Part shown: positions 58,201 through 64,000 of the stretch, piece after piece
Numbering within the stretch: position 1 is the stretch's first letter
How the letters are laid out: every line of letters begins with the position of its first letter
Virus record (IMG/VR): IMGVR_UViG_3300015245_000006
Span: 1 to 64,000 of that record
Strand: one strand, 5' to 3'
Source of the DNA: a virus
Length of the DNA stretch: 64,000 bases
The notes under the pieces: model-generated
Seen by the model: the letters and a program-made list of their open reading frames with translations, nothing else
Databases searched by the model: none
Told to the model about the DNA's origin: nothing
Program-made: the position numbers and the translations under genes

Positions 58201-61200
58201 ATCGGCGGCAATCGTGTTGGGTTCGAGAGGCTGGACGCCAATGGCGAGCCATTCAAGGGAAGCCGCAGCTACTATGATCGCGGCGAATTAGAGCCGGTCG
58301 AGAAGCGCGGCTACAACAGCGGCTACGACCGCATCGTGATGAACCCGCCATTCGAGGATCGGCAGGACGTCGCGCATGTCCAGCACGCTTATGAGATGCT
58401 GAAGCCTGGCGGGCGCCTCGTTGCCATCATGTCGGAGGGGCCGTTCTTCGGGTCCGACAAGCGCGCGAAGGACTTCCGGGATTGGCTGGAGAGCGTCGGC
58501 GGCACGAGCGAGAAGAACCCGGAGGGCTCATTCGAAACCAGCGAGCGCTCCACCGGGGTCAACACCCGTATGGTAGTGATCAACAAACCGGCCGGCGGCT
58601 TTTCGGAGATGATAGCGCCGATGCTTGGTGCCAAAGCACAACAATTCACGCTCGAACGTGGCCGCGCAACAGGCAATGAACATCTTGTGCTGTATGACAG
58701 CGAAGGCAATCTGGTTGCTCAAATCGAAGGTACCAAAAGCGGGTTGCGGTTCACGCCGGAAATCGAGCGCATGATTCGTGATCCGGATAACGACATTGTT
58801 GCTCATCATAATCATCCGATGAATCGTAGTTTCAGCGCAACCGACATTGGTTGTCTGGCTGCGCCTGGACTTCGAACCGTGTGGGCACATGGTCACGGTG
58901 GCGCCATCTACCGAGTCAACCTGACACCTGAGGCGCGTCGGGCGCTTCCGATCGACATCAATCAGGCCGCCGGTTCGCTGGCAAAATATTGGTATGCGGC
59001 CGAAGGCGGACTGAAAGCATTTATCGACCCGCATTACAAGGCATCCGGGAAAGACCCGGAGTTTGCGGCAAACTTCGAAGTGGCATGGGCACATCTCATC
59101 AACGAGATCATGCGTGAGGCAGGGATCACGGAGTATCAGACCAACTTCGAAACCGACCCTTCTATTACAGGTCTCCCGAAACTATCTCAGGCCATGGCAT
59201 ATGTGGCCGACACCTTTAGAAAGGGCTTGTTCGGTGACGAAGGACCCCCGGCCGCTGGGCGGCTTGATCGACGACCCGACTCCATTCGACACCCTGGAAA
59301 CATGGGAGTCTCATTTGATCGATCTGAAGTCGCAACCCCCGTCAACCCTGGGCAACGAGGCGCTTCACCACGCGGCAAAAATGATCTCCGAGAAGAAGAA
59401 AAAGGACTGAGTCCGGCGCCGACGGAACCGCCCGATCGCAGCGTCACCCTTGGCGCCTGGGGCGATCCATCCAAGGTGATCCGCGAGTTCAAGCGCTTCT
59501 GGATGTCGACCTTCCAACCCGAACTGGTGAGCGATCGCGCGCTGATGGCAGATCCGCTGTTCGCGCGCTACAAGTCCGCCAGCGCGCAGGAAAAGGATGC
59601 GCTGGTTCGGCAGAGCGAAAAGGAGTGGAATTACTGGAACAAGCGCGGCGATGCAGAGCGCATTCGCTTTATCGACGACGTCGAGACACGCGTGTTCGGC
59701 AATGTCCCAGCCGATCCGGTGCAAGCCGCGATGGCGCGGCGGTATCGCGCCATGCTTGATGCCAATTGGGCTTTGGAGAAGCGTTATGGTTCGCAGGCGG
59801 CGTTTGTCGAAGACTACTTCCCGCACATCTGGGAAAGGCCGGACGATTGGCGCGCCTTTGCCGAGGCTCGCAGCGCCCAGATGGGACCAACCTGGTTCCA
59901 GAAAAAGCGCACCATCGACTACATTACCGACGGCTTGGCCGCTGGCCTTAAGCTCAAATATACGAACCCTGTCGACATCGTGGTGCACCGTCTCCTTTCC
60001 GGAGTCGATATGCGTCAGCGTATGGAATTGCTCTACCAGCTCAAGAAAGAAGGGCTTGCTTGGGAGGGGGCTCACGGCGGGGCTCCCTTGGTAGAGCGCG
60101 GCTGGCGCGCCATCAATGCGCCGGACCGCAAGCAGTGGGTTATCCATCCGGATGTGCAACCACTTTGGAAGAACGCCGTCGAGGCCAAGGGGCTGTGGCA
60201 GGACGAAAGCCTCGGCGGCTCGATATTCCGCGGCTGGATGAGCTTCAAGAACGCCTGGGTCCCGGTGAAGCTCGCGATGAGCGCGTTCCATCCGCTGCAC
60301 GTCCTGCACATCAACTACTCCAACGGCATGGGCCAGGGCTGGGATAACTTGGTCAAGGGCAAGGACCCGGTCGGCGCGCTGAAGGCGGTCGCCAAGGGCT
60401 TCATGGGTCCGATGATCGCGGCGCCTGGAGCCACGATCGGGGCTGTGGCAGGTACGGCTCTGGGTTCTACCATGGGTATGCCGGGCTGGGGTGGCCTGCT
60501 TGGCTCGATCGCGGGCTCGGCAGCCTTTGCGGGCGCCAAGCGCGCCGGCCTGGTGAGTGCGCCAGCCACCCGCGAGGCGCTCGCCAGGAGCGCCTGGAGC
60601 ACGCGGCCGAACAGCGCTGGCTGGAATAGGCTGACACCCGCACAGCGCGCCGACGTGGCCCTAATGACCGATGGTGGCTTCTCGCCGCAACTGTCCGAGC
60701 AATTGAAGATCGGCGCCAAGCGGCAGCTCGCGGTGGCGTTCCAGAAGACCCTGCGCGGCGAGGCCAAGCCCGGCGACTGGCGCAAGATGGTGGCGGCCTC
60801 GATGCGGCGCGGCATCGAGGTGTTGCAGGCGCCCATCTTTGAGCGCTGGATTCCCGAGCTGAAGACCTCGGCGTATCTCCAGGCCGCCTCGGCGCTGTTG
60901 AAGCGCCAGCCGCAACTCTTGACCGAGCATGCCGACCGGCGCCTGGCGCTGCGCGCAATCGCCAAGTCGATCGACAACCGCTTCGGCGAGATGTTCTATG
61001 GCACCCTGTTCTGGAACCGATACCTGAAAGACGCCGCAATCGGTTCGTTCTTGTCGCTCGGCTGGAATCTCGGCTTCGTGCGTGAGTTCGGGGGTGCCGC
61101 GATGGAGACGGTGTCGCGCCCGGCCGGGCTTATTCCTGGTCTTAAGCCAGGCGCACCGCGCAAGCAGATCAGGAGTGCGACGAACAAGATTCCGTTCGTG

Positions 61201-62136
61201 ATCGCCTACGTGGCTTCGGCAGCGCTAATCAACGCCATCATGACCAAGCTGTTCTCCGGGGAAAATCCGGAGGGGCTCGACTTCATCTTTGCGCGGATTG
61301 GTGGCGAAAACCCCGATGGCTCGGCTCGGCGCGTGACGAACATGTTCTACCTGCGCGAGGTGCCGATGCTGATGAAGCATGTGCAGGAGCGCGGCGGCAA
61401 CTTCATGTCCGGAGCCGGCGAGATGGTTTGGAACAAGATGATGTTCGGGCCCTTCCACGAGCTTCTCAACAACCGCAACTACTACGGCTACAACATCTGG
61501 GACGAGAACGCGCCGCTCTATAAGCAGATCTGGCAGGCGATGCGCCACGGGCTCTTCGGCGAAAGCAGCCCGATGACCTTCTCTGGTGCGGGACAAGCCG
61601 CGCGTTTGTCCGGAAAAGAGTTCCCGAGCGCGAAAGAGGCGATCGAGCACCCGGACCGGATGATGGACGCCTTGCGCGCGAAAGGTGTGGATATGAGCTT
61701 CCTTGGCTTCGGACCGGCTCCCAGCTATGTGGAGAAGTCTGCAATCCAGAATAGAATCGGTTACCTCTACCGCGAGCACGTGGCGCCGGTGTCCAAGCCA
61801 CAAGCCGAGGACGAAAACTCAAAGGAGAAGATGGCGGTTCGCACCGCCATCATGATCGGGAAAAGAGACAAGGACGCCGACATGATCAACCTCGCTCGCG
61901 AGCGGGGTCGAGCGATCGGGCTCACGCCAAAGTACATGGCGAATATCGGTAAGACGCCAACGGATGTGTATCTGTTCTCGCGGCTGCCGGATGAAGACCA
62001 GCGCTCGCTTTTGCGCAACGCTTCGGAGGAGGAGCAAAGTCGTTACTTCAGGCACGCGCACCTGAAGGTCAGGCAGGAGATCAACCGCGCCCGCTACGCG
62101 CCACAACCGCCAGCAGCGCAACAACAGGGACTTTGA
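52285..62136 (+). CDS. Giant polyvalent/ejection protein (pyrophosphatase-like, adenine methyltransferase, JAMM)
   Basis: This single frame encodes 3,283 residues. In order: two L-D-F-[ST] motifs (about 65-90); a hydrophobic Gly/Ala-rich region (about 185-340); a Pro/Gly linker (about 345-475); a pyrophosphatase-like polyvalent domain (about 653-810, with F-D-E-H-K-I-L-A-G-Y); long charged helices with low-complexity linkers; an adenine methyltransferase (about 1865-2100) with L-E-P-S-A-G-K-G-N and catalytic N-P-P-F (2020-2023); a JAMM-type domain with H-N-H-P (2175-2178) and S-A-T-D (2184-2187); and a C-terminal region (about 2385-3283) with Y-F-P-H-I-W and membrane-like segments near 2715-2755 and 2969-2990. 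Such proteins are injected with phage DNA and are thought to counter host defences early. The GTG start lies three bases after the previous stop. Confidence 0.8.
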   Translation: MAFSDAMIGSNDFDPQAATEDLIRRLSDEPLPDTLDPKMLNTRLARKLGAEPPKEVKAPKAPELDFSAQAIPASNTEPGNVLDFTSQVQPTPVAAAAPGTSVTDKLQSVHENIDPATAAKGFAKGAMQGTGGVMKGAARLQSQAQPYLNSLEYDPMGNVIGQKPVQPPTPIEQNPVYRAGKAVEGAAPGMTPAEESSLTGQVGTMAGGIAPYAAATLVGGPALGIAAGFTGMAADTYGKVYEEAIDKGADEATAQKAASRSALVAGALGSLPLGAGKLAKGLIAKAGTSAAAFAGLGEAQHWALEEIAKSYDPERGYSLEAKRLIAELILGAGMGGLHYAQTDHVNINTSSGPTPTAGLPPPAGGSPQGGAGYGPGGRPNPGAGAWPGDTGSWSQPPPGGGPQPGPGPQPGPQSNAGAAGGAHQQQGPQPPPGGPGGTQSGPRPNAGGGGPGSQQQAKPPPGAGAGKGPEFTMDARMRAKMEKVFRMYEPGADVSGMSDSDLFNAVNEHLRDTSKTGYTAKPETEQEAAAREATAKRRDEDEILRKAGWTDAHINAMSEEQRASYMARAQGAKPEAAQSRKDRTDRKDSEQAAEPKVEEPVAAASGENQNAPKNEQLDIHQGTREAPIVPKTADEVVKAQAAEPTPAQASAENYQHAHVELPQFGLTGDRSVSIETGVGQTRKGIGEDGKPWEVQMQGGAYGRIKGTKAADFKHDADGNQILDKDGNPVRQNLDIKIGPNPTSPYIFIVDQHDPKTGKFDEHKILAGYRTPLDALHGHALDYGDHAEGRIGHVTAMGPEEFKAWLKTDTTKPLKPETAPPTSMRPEAVEAGARTPLTEAPGEGANSEVPKVEPKGTAKPKTTTTGLGSEQPLSLLQFIASKGGIKAHPELAAIGLTGVHRIVVPGRKGFAATVSPKGMHLDKMREAAQEAGYLHGEGEKTSTIRDLLDAIDTELRGQKKHAAGEEGTKTKAEATLAAEREAHEQERHEANYGESERSVEIEYPESPLEVRAAAGRLMVDEGMDVHDAVERASVQLANEDEHYRETPDQIIDTFGPEADHVIHRATAHEDGEETARAVEAGARPGGGEEAEGLGAHVPETGAAGGEEATAEVKPTVEKGADNKPQLVISGAEKIGQGAQAKRAAAAALKPKVTQKAMDVGLFGDEKDQADLLDTIRASERKIEKALGKDADKVAPVDIARAAEIMAEHEGMEPATAFGQAVIENAVDHDFITPQQAEEAYGEKVKNILDAGRQGASGGGTPVEQERAAPGEERTGSAAENGELPGGGEAGEAGESEPARAEGAGLPEPAGPEATEPGATGGAEAAGDEAGNAAEQEPAASPTDYAGLTPLDRYKAVAKRIVAGDIGADELKSEFARVLHSGDYIKAELNSRTIKQLAPRGAGSMSKKEIVDRIYSNMLQRFNVHGSVTWQPMGQETFEGALANRIENTTDADIQEATAKRQAEKAEWEQTYGDPQSLYQFEAFIRAKGFGKLTPEQRVRYDELRAEENRRELEKAKAERKSDVRKVDTEVGMELVETKHTQKGHDLFVVKMADRVEAETYKELNSAAKRLGGYWSSYTKGGAVPGFQFKTKDAAEKFMAVRYGDVSRKDLVQHKEEKRLEGAVDNLRDQAERMTVAADEKLGADRLVNTARRANIAAGAEAKANADKALATSMRNIADAIEAGEATHLGWLRTRADVEMLDRITRGTRRDWVEAQKPADYGERQKLEEKPISQEMIDAAHYPYPYAHREEVVKLAQAVSKTPGAKMAAARLMKEARLAESKKQWRVEATHLGTLDDFKTVGEAAAKLPGAKYGANTMLESFNDFNRLRRLGINDLPSLRAALREFLKFRGSAAKADPIKAAERALVGRKIPGYFPTPDALVDRMIEAADIQPGMSVLEPSAGKGNIADKLALAADPGALSVIEPVPDLRSILKAKGHDIVDSDFLDHKERGFTYGDVYRAPDGTLGVMHGSNGIGGNRVGFERLDANGEPFKGSRSYYDRGELEPVEKRGYNSGYDRIVMNPPFEDRQDVAHVQHAYEMLKPGGRLVAIMSEGPFFGSDKRAKDFRDWLESVGGTSEKNPEGSFETSERSTGVNTRMVVINKPAGGFSEMIAPMLGAKAQQFTLERGRATGNEHLVLYDSEGNLVAQIEGTKSGLRFTPEIERMIRDPDNDIVAHHNHPMNRSFSATDIGCLAAPGLRTVWAHGHGGAIYRVNLTPEARRALPIDINQAAGSLAKYWYAAEGGLKAFIDPHYKASGKDPEFAANFEVAWAHLINEIMREAGITEYQTNFETDPSITGLPKLSQAMAYVADTFRKGLFGDEGPPAAGRLDRRPDSIRHPGNMGVSFDRSEVATPVNPGQRGASPRGKNDLREEEKGLSPAPTEPPDRSVTLGAWGDPSKVIREFKRFWMSTFQPELVSDRALMADPLFARYKSASAQEKDALVRQSEKEWNYWNKRGDAERIRFIDDVETRVFGNVPADPVQAAMARRYRAMLDANWALEKRYGSQAAFVEDYFPHIWERPDDWRAFAEARSAQMGPTWFQKKRTIDYITDGLAAGLKLKYTNPVDIVVHRLLSGVDMRQRMELLYQLKKEGLAWEGAHGGAPLVERGWRAINAPDRKQWVIHPDVQPLWKNAVEAKGLWQDESLGGSIFRGWMSFKNAWVPVKLAMSAFHPLHVLHINYSNGMGQGWDNLVKGKDPVGALKAVAKGFMGPMIAAPGATIGAVAGTALGSTMGMPGWGGLLGSIAGSAAFAGAKRAGLVSAPATREALARSAWSTRPNSAGWNRLTPAQRADVALMTDGGFSPQLSEQLKIGAKRQLAVAFQKTLRGEAKPGDWRKMVAASMRRGIEVLQAPIFERWIPELKTSAYLQAASALLKRQPQLLTEHADRRLALRAIAKSIDNRFGEMFYGTLFWNRYLKDAAIGSFLSLGWNLGFVREFGGAAMETVSRPAGLIPGLKPGAPRKQIRSATNKIPFVIAYVASAALINAIMTKLFSGENPEGLDFIFARIGGENPDGSARRVTNMFYLREVPMLMKHVQERGGNFMSGAGEMVWNKMMFGPFHELLNNRNYYGYNIWDENAPLYKQIWQAMRHGLFGESSPMTFSGAGQAARLSGKEFPSAKEAIEHPDRMMDALRAKGVDMSFLGFGPAPSYVEKSAIQNRIGYLYREHVAPVSKPQAEDENSKEKMAVRTAIMIGKRDKDADMINLARERGRAIGLTPKYMANIGKTPTDVYLFSRLPDEDQRSLLRNASEEEQSRYFRHAHLKVRQEINRARYAPQPPAAQQQGL
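55460..55618 (+). CDS. Nested ORF 1 inside the giant gene (+1 frame)
   Basis: A 52-codon frame, M-L-F-T-A-Q-Q-H-M-K-M-A-K-R-L, reads a basic helical protein in the frame one base after that of the giant gene. By hand count 47 of its 52 codons end in G or C, against about 21 of 52 in the giant frame. GC-rich first codon bases in the giant linker explain part of this. A separate small protein is possible but unproven. Confidence 0.4.
   Translation: MLFTAQQHMKMAKRLHARSKQERDPVAAKKQKGLAHTFRRLAQQAAKKQPPK
56000..56323 (+). CDS. Nested ORF 2 inside the giant gene (+1 frame)
   Basis: This is a 107-codon frame, M-A-K-K-S-K-T-Y-W-T-P-D-G-K-G-H, in the same +1 frame as nested ORF 1. GAGGA lies five bases before its ATG, a usable ribosome site. 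The first 50 residues look like a small basic protein; the rest is Pro/Lys-rich. The giant frame here reads an acidic Gly/Ala/Glu linker. Real translation is possible but unproven. Confidence 0.4.
   Translation: MAKKSKTYWTPDGKGHLAAGHLLSKNAPHLGKSAPVVQRKMASFRAAAKLAKQASPNLPVPKVQAYPSLPGLKPPSQEPPAGLKPLGTKPATPLNKSLPPALPTTPA
59201..59410 (+). other. Out-of-frame coding-like segment after the JAMM domain
   Basis: In the +1 frame this segment reads L-I-D-D-P-T-P-F-D-T-L-E-T-W-E-S-H-L and ends A-K-M-I-S-E-K-K-K-K-D before a stop at 59408-59410; the giant frame here reads an unstructured basic linker. It may be the former C-terminus of the JAMM cassette before it fused to the giant gene, or a small nested frame. 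No ribosome site is obvious. Confidence 0.3.
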
Positions 62137-63179
62137 TTCCCATGAAGCTCGATCCGACTATCGTTCGGCGGTTGTGGCCCCGTGCTCCCCAGAAGAAAAT
62201 CGATGCGATGTGCGCAGTCTCGGAGGAAGTGTTTGCGGAGCATGACATCGATGACGTGCATGTCGTGATTCAGTTGATGGCGAATATCAGCCACGAGAAT
62301 GGAGCCGGCACCATCGTCCGGGAAAGCGGCAACTATCGCGCCGAACGAATCGTTGAAATCTTCGGAGCCGGAAAGTCATCCGCCAAGGTCACGCCGGAGG
62401 AAGCCGTAAAGCTTGCGCACAACGGGCCAGCGCTGTTCGACCGGGTCTATAACCTGCCTGGCTCGCCCAAGCTTGCGCACGAGCTTGGCAACCACGAGCC
62501 TGGCGATGGCAATAAATACCGTGGCGGTGGCGATCTTCAACTCACCGGCCGCGCCAACTATGAACGGATCGGCAAGATGACCGGCCATCCGGAGATCGTG
62601 ACCGATCCAAATCTCCTGGTCGATCCTGTCGTCAGCTTTCGTGTTGCGGTCGCGGAGTTCGTAGCGCTTGGTTGTATCGCACCTGCTTCACGCATGCAGA
62701 CCACGCGCGTTCGCCGGCTGGTGAATGGCGGCACGAATGGCCTTGCCGAGGTGACGGTTTGGGTCGGTCACTGGTCGGAAGAGATGCCGGACGTCGAGAC
62801 GCCGCCGGTGGCGCCGCGCGGTGCGGACACGGACAACAAGAGTCTGATGGGCTCCCGGATCATGAAGGGTGTTGTCTCGACCGCGGCCACCACCGCAGTT
62901 GCGACCGCTTCGAAGGTTGCCGAGAACGCCAACACCACGAGCCAAACGGTCGATGTGTCTTCGGTGCAGGATCACATCCAGAAGGCCAACGACACCATCA
63001 CCACGATCCAGACCACGGTGGACTCCGGCAAGGTGCTCGTGCAAACGGTCAAGCCGTTTCTCGGTCTGCCGCCGAACCTTTGGGCCACCATCGCGATTGT
63101 CGCATCGATCATTGCGATTGCGACGCTGACCTATACCGGCTGGCAGCGCTGGGTGAAGCTCCGGGACGAGGGCGTGTGA
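62133..63179 (+). CDS. Membrane-anchored GH19-type endolysin
   Basis: This is a 348-residue peptidoglycan hydrolase (TTG start overlapping the giant gene's TGA; ATG at 62142 is an alternative). The N-terminal 200 residues match glycoside hydrolase family 19 chitinase-type endolysins: N-I-S-H-E-N-G-A-G with Glu55 as likely catalyst, and Y-R-G-G-G-D-L-Q-L-T-G-R-A-N-Y. The C-terminal 110 residues are a helical linker followed by one membrane segment (about 313-335, L-W-A-T-I-A-I-V-A-S-I-I-A-I-A). A holin-like anchor fused to a hydrolase is unusual. Confidence 0.75.
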   Translation: MIPMKLDPTIVRRLWPRAPQKKIDAMCAVSEEVFAEHDIDDVHVVIQLMANISHENGAGTIVRESGNYRAERIVEIFGAGKSSAKVTPEEAVKLAHNGPALFDRVYNLPGSPKLAHELGNHEPGDGNKYRGGGDLQLTGRANYERIGKMTGHPEIVTDPNLLVDPVVSFRVAVAEFVALGCIAPASRMQTTRVRRLVNGGTNGLAEVTVWVGHWSEEMPDVETPPVAPRGADTDNKSLMGSRIMKGVVSTAATTAVATASKVAENANTTSQTVDVSSVQDHIQKANDTITTIQTTVDSGKVLVQTVKPFLGLPPNLWATIAIVASIIAIATLTYTGWQRWVKLRDEGV

Positions 63180-63763
63180 TGTTCAACGGCGATCTGATCT
63201 GGGGCGTCTCGTGGATCTGGTATCTGATCGGTGTCCTCGGCGTCGGCGGTACGATCGCGTTTTTCGTGCTCGATGCCGTGGCGGCTGCGGCCTTCTTCAA
63301 GGGCATCATCAAGTTCCTTTGGAGCACGCGGATCGGCTGGGCATTGGTTGCCGGCAGCTTGTGCTTCTTCATTGCCGACACGACGCGGTCGCGCCGTGAT
63401 GAAGCCGCGTTCGCCGCGCGCACTGCAGCGTTCGAGGAGAAGCAGAAGCAACGCGATGAACAAATCGCGCAGGATACCCGCACCGCGGTCTTGCAAGAGT
63501 TGGCTCAGACCAAGATCGAGGACACTGAAACCGACAAAGACGTGAAGGAGTTCCACGATGTGCCGCCGGTCCCTGGGTTGGCTAATCCTTTCCGGGTTGG
63601 TCCTGATGCTGACCGGCTGCGCGTCATCGCCGGGGCACCTGACCGTGGATCTAAAGGCGCTCAAGGAGTGCCAAAGGCTCGGAAACCAAGCGTCACTGCC
63701 GGACATCACGGAGGATTCCGATTACCGAAACTTATCCGCCGCAGCCCTGGGCCAACTGAATAA
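63179..63763 (+). CDS. Holin/inner-spanin fusion protein (putative)
   Basis: This is a 194-residue protein with two hydrophobic segments (about 12-40 and 45-66) followed by a charged coiled coil (70-125) and a Pro/Arg-rich end. Two membrane spans with a periplasmic or cytosolic coil suit a holin combined with an i-spanin (Rz-like) role. The outer-spanin gene overlaps its end in another frame, the classic Rz/Rz1 layout. Start by TGATG overlap with the endolysin gene. Confidence 0.65.
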   Translation: MFNGDLIWGVSWIWYLIGVLGVGGTIAFFVLDAVAAAAFFKGIIKFLWSTRIGWALVAGSLCFFIADTTRSRRDEAAFAARTAAFEEKQKQRDEQIAQDTRTAVLQELAQTKIEDTETDKDVKEFHDVPPVPGLANPFRVGPDADRLRVIAGAPDRGSKGAQGVPKARKPSVTAGHHGGFRLPKLIRRSPGPTE

Positions 63764-63836
63764 GGCCAACCGCGGCATTGCGGCGCGAACCCGCTGTGAG
63801 AACAGCGTCATCGAGAAGTACGGGGCCGCCAAGTGA
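63558..63836 (+). CDS. Outer-spanin lipoprotein (Rz1-like)
   Basis: This is a 92-residue lipoprotein nested across the end of the inner-spanin gene in another frame. The first 20 residues are a signal with lipobox L-T-G-C (Cys21). The mature chain is short and charged. Outer spanins join the inner spanin to fuse the two membranes in the last step of lysis. The overlap of 206 bases is diagnostic of an Rz/Rz1 pair. Confidence 0.75.
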   Translation: MCRRSLGWLILSGLVLMLTGCASSPGHLTVDLKALKECQRLGNQASLPDITEDSDYRNLSAAALGQLNKANRGIAARTRCENSVIEKYGAAK

Positions 63837-64000
63837 CCAACGAAGAGAACGGCCGCTTGCACGAGATGAGCGCTGAAATCGGCGGCCTCAAAGCCTCTCT
63901 CGAACTGCTTACGAAGATCTGGCAGCAACAGGATTCCGCAGCCGCAGCCGGCCGGCGAGCACTCTATGAAAAGTTTGAGTTGGTTCGCCAGGAGAGCGGC
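63833..64000 (+). CDS. Partial gene at the right edge (DUF1515-like)
   Basis: A GTG start overlapping the previous stop opens a frame that runs off the window (56 codons seen). The visible part is helical (E-I-G-G-L-K-A-S-L-E-L-L-T-K-I-W) with A-A-A-A-G-R-R-A-L-Y-E, similar to short DUF1515-type phage proteins of alphaproteobacteria. Identity is tentative. Confidence 0.4.
   Translation, partial: MTNEENGRLHEMSAEIGGLKASLELLTKIWQQQDSAAAAGRRALYEKFELVRQESG

Noticed and set aside
1-64000. Integrase, transposase, CRISPR array or insertion sequence
   Set aside because: None of the expected motifs, repeats or spacers was seen; the HNH-like genes lack clear homing features such as interrupted host genes.

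Overview
The window is one contiguous stretch of a tailed double-stranded DNA bacteriophage genome. High GC at third codon positions, chains of start/stop overlaps (ATGA, GTGA, TTGA) and the gene families seen (DUF2303, DUF6197-like, DUF6011-like, Gp37/Gp68, large polyvalent protein) suggest a phage of an alphaproteobacterium, possibly of the Rhizobiales. Host and taxonomy are inference. A short-tailed (podovirus) virion is suggested by the absence of a tape-measure/sheath/tube gene set, by adaptor- and nozzle-like genes, and by a 9.85-kb ejection/polyvalent gene. I see no integrase, rRNA, convincing tRNA, CRISPR array or insertion sequence.

Layout. (1) Positions 84-9060, all on the minus strand, form a leftward operon. 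In transcription order it encodes small proteins, a zinc-finger/DUF6011-like protein, a recombination group (coiled-coil protein, DnaQ-like exonuclease, RecT-like annealing protein), an HTH regulator, a DUF1367-like protein, a Dam-type adenine methyltransferase, an HNH-like protein, coiled-coil and membrane proteins, a lipoprotein, and a small protein with an ADP-ribosyltransferase-like look. (2) 9061-9207 is a divergent control region with two promoter-like elements around a 7+6+7 dyad. (3) 9208-20549 runs rightward: an HNH/zinc protein fused to a Cro-like HTH, a Gp37/Gp68 protein, an MT-A70-like protein with an altered catalytic motif, a Lar-like protein and about 30 small, mostly unknown early proteins. 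(4) 20550-20735 is non-coding and holds three DnaA-box-like 9-mers spaced exactly 18 bp apart, a candidate origin. (5) 20736-28227 carries DUF2303, a UUCG hairpin, a DUF1376-like replication protein and more small genes. (6) 28228-28963 is a compositionally odd segment with palindromes and no convincing gene. (7) 28964-52282 is the packaging and morphogenesis region: transglycosylase-like virion protein, small and large terminase, portal, fibres, scaffold, major capsid protein, adaptor, collar fibre, nozzle, a GNAT-like protein and an S74 protein. (8) 52285-62136 is a single 3,283-codon gene for a polyvalent protein with pyrophosphatase-like, adenine methyltransferase and JAMM domains. (9) 62133-63836 is the lysis cassette: membrane-anchored GH19 endolysin, holin/inner spanin and an overlapping outer spanin. 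A partial gene runs off the right edge.

Working model (inference): a regulator at the 9127-9146 dyad balances the leftward recombination/modification operon against the rightward early operon. Several layers of self-protection are suggested: a Dam-type methyltransferase, an MT-A70 homologue, a Lar-like protein and the methyltransferase domain of the giant, probably injected, protein. The features most worth a second look are the small out-of-frame ORFs nested inside the giant gene, its AT-richer JAMM cassette, the 18-bp DnaA-box array and the odd segment at 28228-28963. All calls come from reading the sequence; no database search or structure prediction was run.
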